Positions 1-7,109 of a stretch of 14,151 nucleotides of DNA are shown one piece after another. The stretch comes from JBAZJN01 sp041651295. Lineage in GTDB: Bacteria; Patescibacteriota; UBA1384; XYA2-FULL-43-10; CAINNR01. Below the pieces are notes generated by a model. That model saw nothing but the letters and a program-made list of their open reading frames with translations. It had not been told where the DNA came from and ran no database searches. The stretch lies in the NCBI GenBank assembly GCA_041651295.1, contig JBAZJN010000026.1, positions 1-14,151 on the forward strand. The letters are read 5' to 3'. Position 1 is the first letter of the stretch. The number at the start of each line of letters is the position of its first letter. The position numbers and the translations under genes are program-made.

Positions 1-1614
1 TGTCCGGCGTGGGGGGCGACTTACTATGTTTCTCAAGATGGAGCAGGTGCGAAGACTGGGGCTGATGTTGATAACGCCTCTGCCATAGCAACCTTTAACG
101 TAGGAACAGCACCATATAATGATTTGGACGATGATACGGTTTATTTGCTCGATACGTTTACCACCGGAATATTAGTTCCTGATAGTGGGATATTGGGGGC
201 TGTTGTTACAATAAGAGGTGACTATGCAGGGCATCCTTGTGTTATAGCTAATACAACCTCCCACTCTATAAGTGTCAATGGAAAATCGTATATCAACATA
301 GACAATCTATCTATTTCCAGTGTTAGTGTCACAAGTCCCAATATGGCCATATATTTGACAGGGGTCGTTAGCAATGTTCATTTCTCCAATATTTCAATTA
401 ACTCTAGTGGAAGCGGAGCCGCTTCATCAAGAGGAATACAGGTCTCTGGAGCAACCACCAATTCGTCATTTACTGATATATCTATAACCGGCGTGAATAA
501 TGTTACGATATTTTTGTACGGAGTTGGGTCATCTGGAATTACGCTAACGCGGGTTTCTGGAACCGGTGGGACGGGATGGAATATTTCGGAAGTGAGCGAT
601 TTAACAATAATAGATGCTACCCAAACATCTAGCACAAGTTACGGTTTCTATCTCCATGATAGCGTTACTGGTACATTTACGGCTAATGGATTATACGCAA
701 CAGGAAACGCCAATTTTGACTTTTATTTAAAGAATTTATCATTCGGTGTGGGAAGCACCATAAGTAATGCTTCGTCGTATAATTCTACGTGCTGGAAATT
801 CCAAACAGTTAATAATTTAACGGTATCAAAAGCAACTATTGACGGTGCATATATTACAAACCCATCACTAAGCATAACTGACGGTTCATCCCACATTATA
901 TTTAATGATTTGGAAATTAAAAACGGCCTAAGTGATGCTTTTTATGTGTATGAAGCAAGCGGAAATCCCAGCCATGATATTACTTGTAATCGTTGCGTTG
1001 TTCACGATACCGGCAATAAAGCAAACACCGGAAACGGTGACGGATTTACAGTCCACACGAATGCTTATAATATTAATCTTAATTACTGCAAAGCGTACAA
1101 CATGACCGGAACAGCTCTAGCTATGGTAGGAGCAACATCAGGTAATATTTATAACTTCACGGCCTATAATAATGGTGGCGACTGGACAGGGGAAGGTGGT
1201 GCTGATGGAAACAGGGCAGGATTTTATTTTATCCTTACAGGTGCTAATCCAACAACAGGCACAAGTTGGACTGTTAAAAACTCAATCGGGGCTAGTAACT
1301 ATCCCAGAGAGGTAATGCTTGATGCCACCTCTAAAAGTTTAGTGACTTTTGATTATAATTTATACCTTGAAGAAGAATCAACCAGATTTGCAACATTGGA
1401 CGGCGGAACCAATAATATCTCTTGGGATACTTATCACGCGACCTATGAATCAAATTCATTGCACTCCGACCCCAAATTCGTTTCAGCAACTAATTTTCAT
1501 TTACAATCTGATTCTCCGGCAAGAGGGGCGGGAGTTGATTTAAAATTATCCAAAACAAACCCACCGGATATAGGGGCTGAACCTTATGCTCAATCGGTAC
1601 CGTGGGTTAAATAG
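1..1614 (+). CDS. Right-handed parallel beta-helix protein, 5'-truncated by the window (exported or tailspike-like)
   Basis: The reading frame is open from base 1, so the gene starts upstream; the TTG at 124 is not its start. 537 residues are visible. The first ones read CPAWGATYYVSQDGAG: an AWG-A step that looks like a signal peptidase I site, followed by the TYYVS-DG opening common in secreted beta-helix proteins. The body is made of short Ser/Thr/Asn-rich turns (many N-x-S/T-I/F-x-N repeats), typical of pectate-lyase-like solenoids. The C-terminus carries the usual closing motif (DPKFVSATNFHLQSDSPA, later DIGAEP). No catalytic residues can be assigned. By family it would bind or cleave polysaccharide. 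It is either a phage-encoded exported protein or a receptor-binding tailspike. It is AT-richer than the genes after it (18 of 60 bases G+C in 781-840, hand count), which suggests separate acquisition. Confidence 0.8.
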   Translation, partial: CPAWGATYYVSQDGAGAKTGADVDNASAIATFNVGTAPYNDLDDDTVYLLDTFTTGILVPDSGILGAVVTIRGDYAGHPCVIANTTSHSISVNGKSYINIDNLSISSVSVTSPNMAIYLTGVVSNVHFSNISINSSGSGAASSRGIQVSGATTNSSFTDISITGVNNVTIFLYGVGSSGITLTRVSGTGGTGWNISEVSDLTIIDATQTSSTSYGFYLHDSVTGTFTANGLYATGNANFDFYLKNLSFGVGSTISNASSYNSTCWKFQTVNNLTVSKATIDGAYITNPSLSITDGSSHIIFNDLEIKNGLSDAFYVYEASGNPSHDITCNRCVVHDTGNKANTGNGDGFTVHTNAYNINLNYCKAYNMTGTALAMVGATSGNIYNFTAYNNGGDWTGEGGADGNRAGFYFILTGANPTTGTSWTVKNSIGASNYPREVMLDATSKSLVTFDYNLYLEEESTRFATLDGGTNNISWDTYHATYESNSLHSDPKFVSATNFHLQSDSPARGAGVDLKLSKTNPPDIGAEPYAQSVPWVK

Positions 1615-1705
1615 TGAGGGGGGCGGCTGTCTGCTACCACAGACCGGCACAAGGGAAAATGCCACCGCCCAGAAGAGGCATAAAATAAATTAAGGGGATT
1701 GTCAA
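1615..1705 (+). other. Only intergenic gap in the window
   Basis: These 91 bases lie between the beta-helix gene and the lysis cassette. They hold the predicted folded element at 1621-1670, an A/T-rich stretch (1680-1692) and the ribosome-binding site of the next gene (AAGGGG, 1692-1697, 8 nt before the ATG at 1706). I see no convincing -35/-10 promoter pair, no T7-like phage promoter and no U-tract that would make a standard intrinsic terminator. Confidence 0.7.
1621..1670 (+). ncRNA. Predicted three-way-junction RNA structure (unidentified)
   Basis: Three perfect complementary stems nest here. The outer stem is GGGCGG (1621-1626) with CCGCCC (1665-1670). Stem 2 is GTCTG (1629-1633) with CAGAC (1640-1644), with a 6-nt loop. 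Stem 3 is GGCA (1646-1649) with TGCC (1660-1663), with a 10-nt purine-rich loop. Only four junction bases stay unpaired. There is no U-tract afterwards, so it is not a textbook terminator. The hammerhead core (CTGATGA plus GAAA) is absent, and I recognise no known RNA family. It may act on processing, stability or partial termination between the beta-helix gene and the lysis genes. The base pairing is seen in the sequence; the function is inferred. Confidence 0.45.
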
Positions 1706-1915
1706 ATGGCAAACGGATTTTTAGTAGTTGATGAAATGGACTGGGAGGGAGCGACAGAACAGCAACGGGACTGGATGATATTCAAAACGCTCCGGTCAAT
1801 GGATGAACGTTTGCGACGATTAGAAAAATGGAACAAAGTTTCTTCGTTTGCCGGTGGCTGTGTGGGCGGATTTGCCGCCGTTATGATTTACGGGATGTTC
1901 AGGTTGATAGAATGA
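1706..1915 (+). CDS. Small coiled-coil/membrane protein at the head of the lysis cassette (possible holin or holin partner)
   Basis: 69 residues. Residues 14-46 are charged and helical (EQQRDWMIFKTLRSMDERLR), and one hydrophobic Gly/Ala-rich segment follows near residues 48-64 (FAGGCVGGFAAVMIYGMF). This plan, a soluble coiled coil followed by a C-terminal membrane anchor, is seen in XhlA-like and similar small proteins next to phage endolysins. The start has a good ribosome-binding site (AAGGGG, 8 nt away). Its TGA overlaps the ATG of the endolysin (ATGA, 1912-1915), so the two are probably translationally coupled. It could be a holin, a pinholin or a holin modulator; the sequence does not separate these. 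Confidence 0.7.
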   Translation: MANGFLVVDEMDWEGATEQQRDWMIFKTLRSMDERLRRLEKWNKVSSFAGGCVGGFAAVMIYGMFRLIE

Positions 1916-2217
1916 GCGAACTGTTTGACAAGAGGGCAAAGTTCACGGAGCTTATGACCCACTTAATACAGCACATGATCGAATCAGGCTATACCCCTTT
2001 ACACGGTAAAGACGGCCTGAAGCACATGAAAAACTCACTTCATTATGAAGGGCTTGCCGTGGACATAGACCTATTTAAAGACGGTATTTATTTGACTAAG
2101 ACAGAAGATCATCAGAAATTCGGTGAGTTCTGGGAACGGTTAGACCCCGATTGTTGTTGGGGTGGAAGATTTCGGGACGGCAATCACTATTCTGTAACTT
2201 ACGGGGGGAGAAAATGA
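1912..2217 (+). CDS. M15-family peptidoglycan peptidase (endolysin)
   Basis: 101 residues, a compact single-domain lysin of the VanY/D-Ala-D-Ala carboxypeptidase-like M15 group used by many phages of Gram-negative hosts. The zinc site is visible: His44 and Asp51 in SLHYEGLAVD, then Asp89 and His92 in DGNH, where Asp89 is the likely catalytic residue of the DxxH motif. The segments HMKNSLHY, DLFKDGIYLTKTEDH and WGGRF are typical of the phage subgroup. It would cut peptide stems or cross-links of peptidoglycan. There is no signal peptide, so it needs a holin to leave the cytoplasm. The start at 1912 is chosen because it forms an ATGA overlap with the upstream gene and removes a 28-residue non-homologous extension. 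Confidence 0.88.
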   Translation: MSELFDKRAKFTELMTHLIQHMIESGYTPLHGKDGLKHMKNSLHYEGLAVDIDLFKDGIYLTKTEDHQKFGEFWERLDPDCCWGGRFRDGNHYSVTYGGRK

Positions 2218-2459
2218 ACTACTTAATAGACTTAATCAACAAAAAAAGCGAATCATCTTCAATCCGGTTCTGCTTAGTTTTTTCGTTCTTGTTCGTGACG
2301 CTCACGCCCTTCATTGTGTGGGGTGTGGTTTGTATCCATAACAACAAACTTGAAGACTTACCGGCGGGAATCGTGACATTTGGACTTGGTGTTTTGGGTA
2401 TCATAACGACCGGAAAGGTTTTTGAAAAGAAAGAGGAAAACAAAAATGGGGTATCTTAA
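2214..2459 (+). CDS. Two-helix membrane protein, holin candidate
   Basis: 81 residues with two strongly hydrophobic segments, about residues 19-41 (FCLVFSFLFVTLTPFIVWGV) and 51-69 (AGIVTFGLGVLGIITTG), a short loop (HNNKLEDLP) between them, and a charged C-terminal tail (KVFEKKEENKN). Two helices with both ends cytoplasmic is the layout of class II holins. The position, between the endolysin and the spanin genes, supports this role. The start overlaps the endolysin stop (ATGA, 2214-2217) and has a G-rich site just upstream (2203-2210). No specific holin family is recognised, so the call rests on topology and context. The protein at 1706 is the competing candidate. Confidence 0.68.
   Translation: MNYLIDLINKKSESSSIRFCLVFSFLFVTLTPFIVWGVVCIHNNKLEDLPAGIVTFGLGVLGIITTGKVFEKKEENKNGVS
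2431..2437 (+). promoter_or_regulatory. Ribosome-binding site deciding the i-spanin start
   Basis: AAGAGGA ends 8 nt before the ATG at 2446. It selects this start over the upstream in-frame TTG at 2422. It lies inside the end of the preceding membrane-protein gene. Confidence 0.65.
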
Positions 2460-2772
2460 ACTTGCTTGGGCGTTTATCAAGAACTGGAAGAACATTATCC
2501 TTGCCTTACTTATTGTCGGTTTAATCGGATTGTTAGGCATTCAGACCTACCGGATTCAGAATATCAAGCTGGAAGCTGAAAAGGACAAAGTCAAGGCTTA
2601 TCAGCAGATGATAACCGCACAGAAAGCGCACGAAAAAAGACTTGCGAAAATAAGCAAAGAAACGGGCGAAATAAGCCAGAAGATCAAGAACCTTAAATTG
2701 AATAAAGAAAGGTGTCAAGATGAAGTATTTTACAATACTGCTAACGATATTGTCAGTCGTTTTAATAAGTAG
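2446..2772 (+). CDS. i-spanin (Rz-like inner-membrane spanin subunit)
   Basis: 108 residues. One N-terminal membrane helix (about residues 14-36, IILALLIVGLIGLLGI) is followed by a long charged helical region (residues 40-90, rich in Lys, Glu and Gln) that should form a periplasmic coiled coil. This is the standard Rz plan: the protein spans the periplasm with its outer-membrane lipoprotein partner and disrupts the outer membrane at the last lysis step. Identification is supported by the overlapping lipoprotein gene at 2720 in another frame. The gene overlaps the end of the upstream membrane-protein gene by 14 nt. Sequence conservation is low, as usual for spanins, so the call depends on architecture and context. 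Confidence 0.82.
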   Translation: MGYLKLAWAFIKNWKNIILALLIVGLIGLLGIQTYRIQNIKLEAEKDKVKAYQQMITAQKAHEKRLAKISKETGEISQKIKNLKLNKERCQDEVFYNTANDIVSRFNK

Positions 2773-2923
2773 TTGTTCAAAACAGGTGAAATATTGCCCT
2801 GCTCCGCAAAAGCCTGTTCTCTTGGAAATACAGACAGACAGGGACTTGCTGGAGGCTTTTAACCATGCCGTTGACTACGTTAAGGGCTTGGAATCGACGA
2901 TCAAATGTTATGAGGTGAAATAA
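2720..2923 (+). CDS. o-spanin (Rz1-like outer-membrane lipoprotein)
   Basis: 67 residues. It has a short basic N-terminus, a hydrophobic stretch, then a lipobox ISSC with Cys19 as the lipidated residue. The mature part is about 49 residues and begins with a Pro-containing segment (CPAPQKPV), a usual feature of Rz1 proteins. The gene starts inside the i-spanin gene in the +1 frame and shares 53 nt with it, then runs past its end. AAAGG (2708-2712) lies 7 nt before the ATG. Its TAA overlaps the next ATG (TAATG, 2921-2925), coupling lysis to the tail genes. It would join the i-spanin across the periplasm. Confidence 0.85.
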   Translation: MKYFTILLTILSVVLISSCSKQVKYCPAPQKPVLLEIQTDRDLLEAFNHAVDYVKGLESTIKCYEVK

Positions 2924-2926
2924 TGG
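2913..2926 (+). repeat. Gene-junction motif AGGTGAAATAATGG, copy 1
   Basis: Contains a weak ribosome-binding site, the stop of the o-spanin gene and the start of the tail adaptor gene. The identical 14-mer recurs at 9388-9401, and a one-mismatch copy is at 11067-11080. Confidence 0.7.
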
Positions 2927-3603
2927 CGGCAATAACCCCAGTAAAAGACGGAAATTGGCTTGATTCAACTGTATGGGATTTGGAGCGTGTGCCTGCATAC
3001 GGTGATGTCATTACGATAGACAGCTTTGCGGTTACGCTTAATATTTACCCGCCCACCGCCGACATTGACATCTGCAATAGAGCCTTGATGCTTTTAGGCA
3101 ATGAGGCCATTGAAAACCTGACCGACGATACCAAAGCCGTGAATCTATGCAATCGGTTTTATGTATCGACCCTCAAAGAAACCTTAAGGGCTTACTCATG
3201 GAATTGCGCGATTGAGTATTCCGATGCCTTGACGGAAACGACAACGCCGACATTCGGGTATTCATACGCCTTTACCCTTCCGGCTGATTGTTTGAGGGTT
3301 TTAGGAATGCCTTATGATGAAGAATATCAGGTTGTCGGTAAGACATTACAATGCAATTCTTCAAGCGCAAAAATCAAATATATTAAGCTGATTGCAGCCA
3401 GCGTTATGGATGAACTGCTTCAGGGAGCAATTGCCGCAAGGCTGGCCGCTGAAATAGCTTTCCCGTTGACCAATTCTGCCACCACATCAAAAACAATGTG
3501 GGAACTGTACAACATGAAACTCGAAGAAGCGCGACAAGTGGATGCGTTTGAAGGAACTTCGGGACAACTTAAAAACGATGATTGGGTAAATTCAAGACTA
3601 TGA
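2923..3603 (+). CDS. Tail tubular protein A / adaptor (T7 gp11-like) with an extra N-terminal segment
   Basis: 226 residues. From about residue 47 the protein matches the gp11-like adaptor family: DICNRALMLLGNEAIENLTD, a short gap, then a conserved helix leading to LRAYSWNCA, a beta-strand block with LPADCLRVL, and a C-terminal helical part (AAIAARLAAEIAFPLT-like segment, then MWELYNMKLEEAR). This family forms the ring between portal and nozzle. Residues 1-42 are not part of the usual family: they read DGNWLDSTVWDLERVPAYGD followed by VITIDSFAVTL, a pattern like the opening of G8-like or beta-helix domains. Without this segment the length (about 184) is normal. The start is fixed by the TAATG overlap with the o-spanin. 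Confidence 0.85.
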   Translation: MAAITPVKDGNWLDSTVWDLERVPAYGDVITIDSFAVTLNIYPPTADIDICNRALMLLGNEAIENLTDDTKAVNLCNRFYVSTLKETLRAYSWNCAIEYSDALTETTTPTFGYSYAFTLPADCLRVLGMPYDEEYQVVGKTLQCNSSSAKIKYIKLIAASVMDELLQGAIAARLAAEIAFPLTNSATTSKTMWELYNMKLEEARQVDAFEGTSGQLKNDDWVNSRL

Positions 3604-6600
3604 GACAATCCCCTGCACTAACCAATTTCACCGGCGGCGAATGGTCGCCCCAGATGTACGGACAAATTGACCTTGAGCAATATCAAAACGCTTGCAGGCT
3701 GTTGAGAAACTTTATTGCAAGGGTGACGGGCGGCGCCATAAAGAGACCCGGAACAATTTTCATTTCCGAAGTAAAAGACAGCACAAAAGATGTCCGTCTG
3801 GTTCCCTTTCAGTACTCCACAGAACAGGCTTATGTCATTGAGATGGGCGGGGAGTACATGAGATTCCTGAAAGATAGGGGCGTTATTTCCGGGGTTGAAA
3901 TCGGTATTCCCTACAAAGAAGAAGATGATATTAATCTTGTGAAATTCGCCCAAGATAAAGACTTGATGTATCTGTTTCACCGTTCCTATAAACCGCAGAT
4001 ATTGACCCGCTATGACCATGATGATTGGGAACTAAAAAATATGGAATATAAGAACGGGCCTTATCTAAAGGCGAATCAGTCCGAGGAAGTCGGAACGAAC
4101 CTTATTAAAAACGGCGACATGGAAGATGATGATGATTGGGTTGCTACCGGATCACCTTTTTATTCCGGCCAAACGGACGATCAGAAACACGAGGGGGAGT
4201 ATTCTTGGAGTTTCATAGATGATGCGGCCGATGCAGGTATTAAGCAAGATGTGACTTTCACAACGGTTACAGACACAGTTTACCGTCATAGGTTCAGAAT
4301 CTACACGGCCGCGGGTTCGGTTAAAATCAAAATCCATCAAGGTAATGATTCGGGCACCTGGCTATTGGAAGAAACGATTGCAGATATTCCCAAAAATCAA
4401 TGGACGGAATATGAAAGAACCGTCAAAGAGACATCCGGGGGAACGGGGGCATATGTTGAGTTTTTAACCGCTATTACAGCCAATATAGAAGGGTATAAAT
4501 CTGTTTATCCGCCCGCGCATTCAGACGAGTATGTTAAAGCAACGTCCTATTTTATAGACGCCCAGGTGCAGGCTTACCATGCCACAAATCCGGCGAATGC
4601 TTTGACGGGTTTGCGTGCTGGGCGTACATGGTTTAAGGACTATGTGACCAAGGACATGAGGTTTCACATTGATCTGGGTTCGAAAGAATTAATCAATAGC
4701 ATCTATTACGAGAATTATCATTCCAATGGTGGGGATGTCAATTATGGTGTTAAGGCGTTTACGTTTTGGGGATCGAATGATCCGTCTTCTTTTGCAAATT
4801 TAACCTACGGCACTGATACGGGATGGACAGAAATCACCGTTGCCTCTAACGAAATGGATAAGCACGCTTCCGCAAACGCAGCAGACCCGAAATATATCCT
4901 TGTGACCGCTACATCCAAATACAGATATTATGCTTTCAAGTTTTCATCAAATTGGTCTGGGATTCATATCGGCGTTAGTAGAATTGAATTACAACAGGCC
5001 GAATACACCAATGACCCGATGATTTATATTGATATGGTTGAGGCTTATGAAACAGATACAATCACCATGACACCCAGCGCAACGACCGGTAGTATTACAC
5101 TGACCGCATCAAAAGCGTATTTTGAAGATGGTCATATCGGGGCGTTTTTTCAATTAACGCACGGGACGGGAGATGCCGCGGTTGAGGGGTACTGTAAGAT
5201 TACAGGAATCACATCTTCAACAGTTGCCACTGCAATAGTCATTATTGACTTTGACGCCACAACGGCCACAACGGAATGGAGAGAGGGGGCTTGGTCGATT
5301 AAAAACGGCTATCCGGCTTGTGCGTGTTTCTACGAGCAAAGACTTATTACAGCCTCAACCGATGAAGACCCCGACGCCTTATGGGGATCGAAGCAAACCG
5401 AATATGATGACTTCACACCCGGAACGGGCGACAGTGACCCGCTCAGTTATAAGCTACAATCGGATATTATCAGATGGTTGGCGCCGATGGGCCAGTTGGT
5501 TGTGGGTACGGTAAATTCAGAATACAGGCTTGGAGCGCAGAGTTCAGCAGAGTCTTTAACGCCGACAAACATTAAAATAACCCAGCAGTCGAGATATGGC
5601 GCGGCGAATCAGGACCCGATCAGCTTAGGGAATGCGATTATTTATTCACAAAGACGCGGCAATGCAGACAACTACGGAAAACGGGTCAGGGAATTAAGAT
5701 ATGATTATTCCCATGACGCCTTTCAGGGAACGGACTTAACTTTGTTGGCGGAGCATATCACCGGAGACGGTATCAAAAAAATATGCTTCATGTGTTCACC
5801 GTTCCCGATCATTTGGGCGTGCACTTCCGACGGGCGATTAATTGCCAGAACCTACGAACCTGATCAGAATATTTTGGCATGGCATTATCACCCGATGGAC
5901 GGATTAGTCAAAGACATCTGTATTATTCCGGGAGAAAATCAGGATGACCTTTATATGATCGTCGAGAGAACCATCAACGGAGTTGCAAAAAAATACATCG
6001 AAGTTTTATCGGATTTGGATTTCGGGGATGATCTGGAAGACGCTTATTTTGTGGATTGCGGATTGACCTATGAAGGTGACCCGGCGACCGTGATCACCGG
6101 CCTTGACCATTTACAACGCGAGGAAGTCACCTATTTAGCCGATGGAATAAAAGGCACGGCGACGGTGGGCGATGTTACAGTTTTTGAAGATGACTGTACA
6201 TCATTAGATAACTGGACAGACGCAAGCACTGATACAGCAAGCGTGACCGTTTCAGATGGTTTTTTATTTGATACGGGAGCAGGCGCGGCGGGAGATGCAA
6301 CGGCGATCATATCAATGGATTACCAAACGTCAGATTTATACACCATCAAAGCGACAACTTTTTTTGATACGCTGGGCGCTCATGCGGATAATGACCGGCT
6401 GGTATTGAGTGTACCGGATGGGACGTTCATTTTTATGGTCTCTTTTAGCACAACGGGTCTTTATATCTATAAGGAATCTGCGGCGACAACCATTTTGGCC
6501 GATTTAATTACCTACGGTTCCACGGCGACAGAGCAGGAATGGGAATTTCTAGTTGACCGCAGAAACGGAGACGAAAACGCAACCGTTACAATTACATTGG

Positions 6601-7109
6601 ATGGTGAACTGGTTGGAGAGTATGATTGTGATTATATTACAACATCAGCGACGCCGGGGATATATTGGGTGTTGGCAGGCTATACAACCGACAATATTCA
6701 GGCACATCTCAAGAGTATGGAAATTGTATATAATGGCAGTATTGAACTTGATACAGCCGCCAAAAAGGTTCATGTCGGTTTACCGATAACCTCTGAACTT
6801 CAGCCCTTAGATTTGCAGGCCGATACTCAAGAAGGTGTCGCCCAGGGCAAGGTTGGGCGAATTCATGGGGTTGCCTTGTATCTTTATAACACGGTCGGCG
6901 GTGAAATCGGGATGGATTCGTCACATACCGAAAGAATTTTCCAGAAAGAAGAAACTGCCGGAGAATATGAAGCTTTCAGCGGGATAAAAGAGGGGTTTAA
7001 TTTCAAGGGGAACTGGCAACTCGAAAAACAGATTTACATAAAACATGATGACCCCTATCCGTGTACGATTTTGTCAATATTACCGAGAATGAGGATTGAG
7101 GACAGATGA
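3600..7109 (+). CDS. Large tail nozzle protein (T7 gp12 / tail tubular protein B-like) with inserted domains
   Basis: 1169 residues. The opening (TNFTGGEWSPQMYGQIDLEQ, then ACRLLRNF and a GGAIKRPGT segment) and the middle (ACACFYEQRL, LWGSKQTEYDDFTPG, IRWLAPMGQLVVGT, SLTPTNIK, GKRVRELRYDY, LTLLAEHIT) are the conserved core of the podoviral nozzle/stabilisation family, which extends the tail tube below the adaptor. Three segments interrupt this core: about residues 165-290 (starts NLIKNGDMEDDDDW, like a CBM4/9-type jelly roll); about 312-470 (AYHATNPANALTG, WFKDYV, WGSNDPSSF, YYAFKFSS, IHIGVSRIEL: discoidin/F5-8C-like); and about 861-1043 (starts FEDDCTSLDNWTD, LamG-like), which splits the motif that normally runs from VTYLADG to AAKKVHVGLP. 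They probably add surface or glycan binding. The ATG at 3600 forms ATGA with the upstream stop and is preferred over the TTG at 3582. Confidence 0.87.
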   Translation: MRQSPALTNFTGGEWSPQMYGQIDLEQYQNACRLLRNFIARVTGGAIKRPGTIFISEVKDSTKDVRLVPFQYSTEQAYVIEMGGEYMRFLKDRGVISGVEIGIPYKEEDDINLVKFAQDKDLMYLFHRSYKPQILTRYDHDDWELKNMEYKNGPYLKANQSEEVGTNLIKNGDMEDDDDWVATGSPFYSGQTDDQKHEGEYSWSFIDDAADAGIKQDVTFTTVTDTVYRHRFRIYTAAGSVKIKIHQGNDSGTWLLEETIADIPKNQWTEYERTVKETSGGTGAYVEFLTAITANIEGYKSVYPPAHSDEYVKATSYFIDAQVQAYHATNPANALTGLRAGRTWFKDYVTKDMRFHIDLGSKELINSIYYENYHSNGGDVNYGVKAFTFWGSNDPSSFANLTYGTDTGWTEITVASNEMDKHASANAADPKYILVTATSKYRYYAFKFSSNWSGIHIGVSRIELQQAEYTNDPMIYIDMVEAYETDTITMTPSATTGSITLTASKAYFEDGHIGAFFQLTHGTGDAAVEGYCKITGITSSTVATAIVIIDFDATTATTEWREGAWSIKNGYPACACFYEQRLITASTDEDPDALWGSKQTEYDDFTPGTGDSDPLSYKLQSDIIRWLAPMGQLVVGTVNSEYRLGAQSSAESLTPTNIKITQQSRYGAANQDPISLGNAIIYSQRRGNADNYGKRVRELRYDYSHDAFQGTDLTLLAEHITGDGIKKICFMCSPFPIIWACTSDGRLIARTYEPDQNILAWHYHPMDGLVKDICIIPGENQDDLYMIVERTINGVAKKYIEVLSDLDFGDDLEDAYFVDCGLTYEGDPATVITGLDHLQREEVTYLADGIKGTATVGDVTVFEDDCTSLDNWTDASTDTASVTVSDGFLFDTGAGAAGDATAIISMDYQTSDLYTIKATTFFDTLGAHADNDRLVLSVPDGTFIFMVSFSTTGLYIYKESAATTILADLITYGSTATEQEWEFLVDRRNGDENATVTITLDGELVGEYDCDYITTSATPGIYWVLAGYTTDNIQAHLKSMEIVYNGSIELDTAAKKVHVGLPITSELQPLDLQADTQEGVAQGKVGRIHGVALYLYNTVGGEIGMDSSHTERIFQKEETAGEYEAFSGIKEGFNFKGNWQLEKQIYIKHDDPYPCTILSILPRMRIEDR

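Noticed and set aside
1349..1543. 64-codon open frame inside the beta-helix gene
   Set aside because: It is an out-of-frame shadow of a clear solenoid coding sequence with no separate signal.
1621..1670. Reading the folded element as an intrinsic terminator or hammerhead ribozyme
   Set aside because: No U-tract follows the outer stem, and the hammerhead core CTGATGA is missing.
1828..1911. Longer endolysin starting at 1828
   Set aside because: The 28 extra residues come from another frame of the upstream membrane-protein gene and do not resemble M15 proteins; 1912 has the ATGA overlap.
3582..3599. Upstream in-frame TTG as start of the nozzle gene
   Set aside because: The ATG at 3600 gives the ATGA overlap used at other junctions, and the family N-terminus begins close to it.
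3618..4019. 133-codon open frame on the minus strand
   Set aside because: It is opposite the conserved N-terminal core of the nozzle gene and has no family features.
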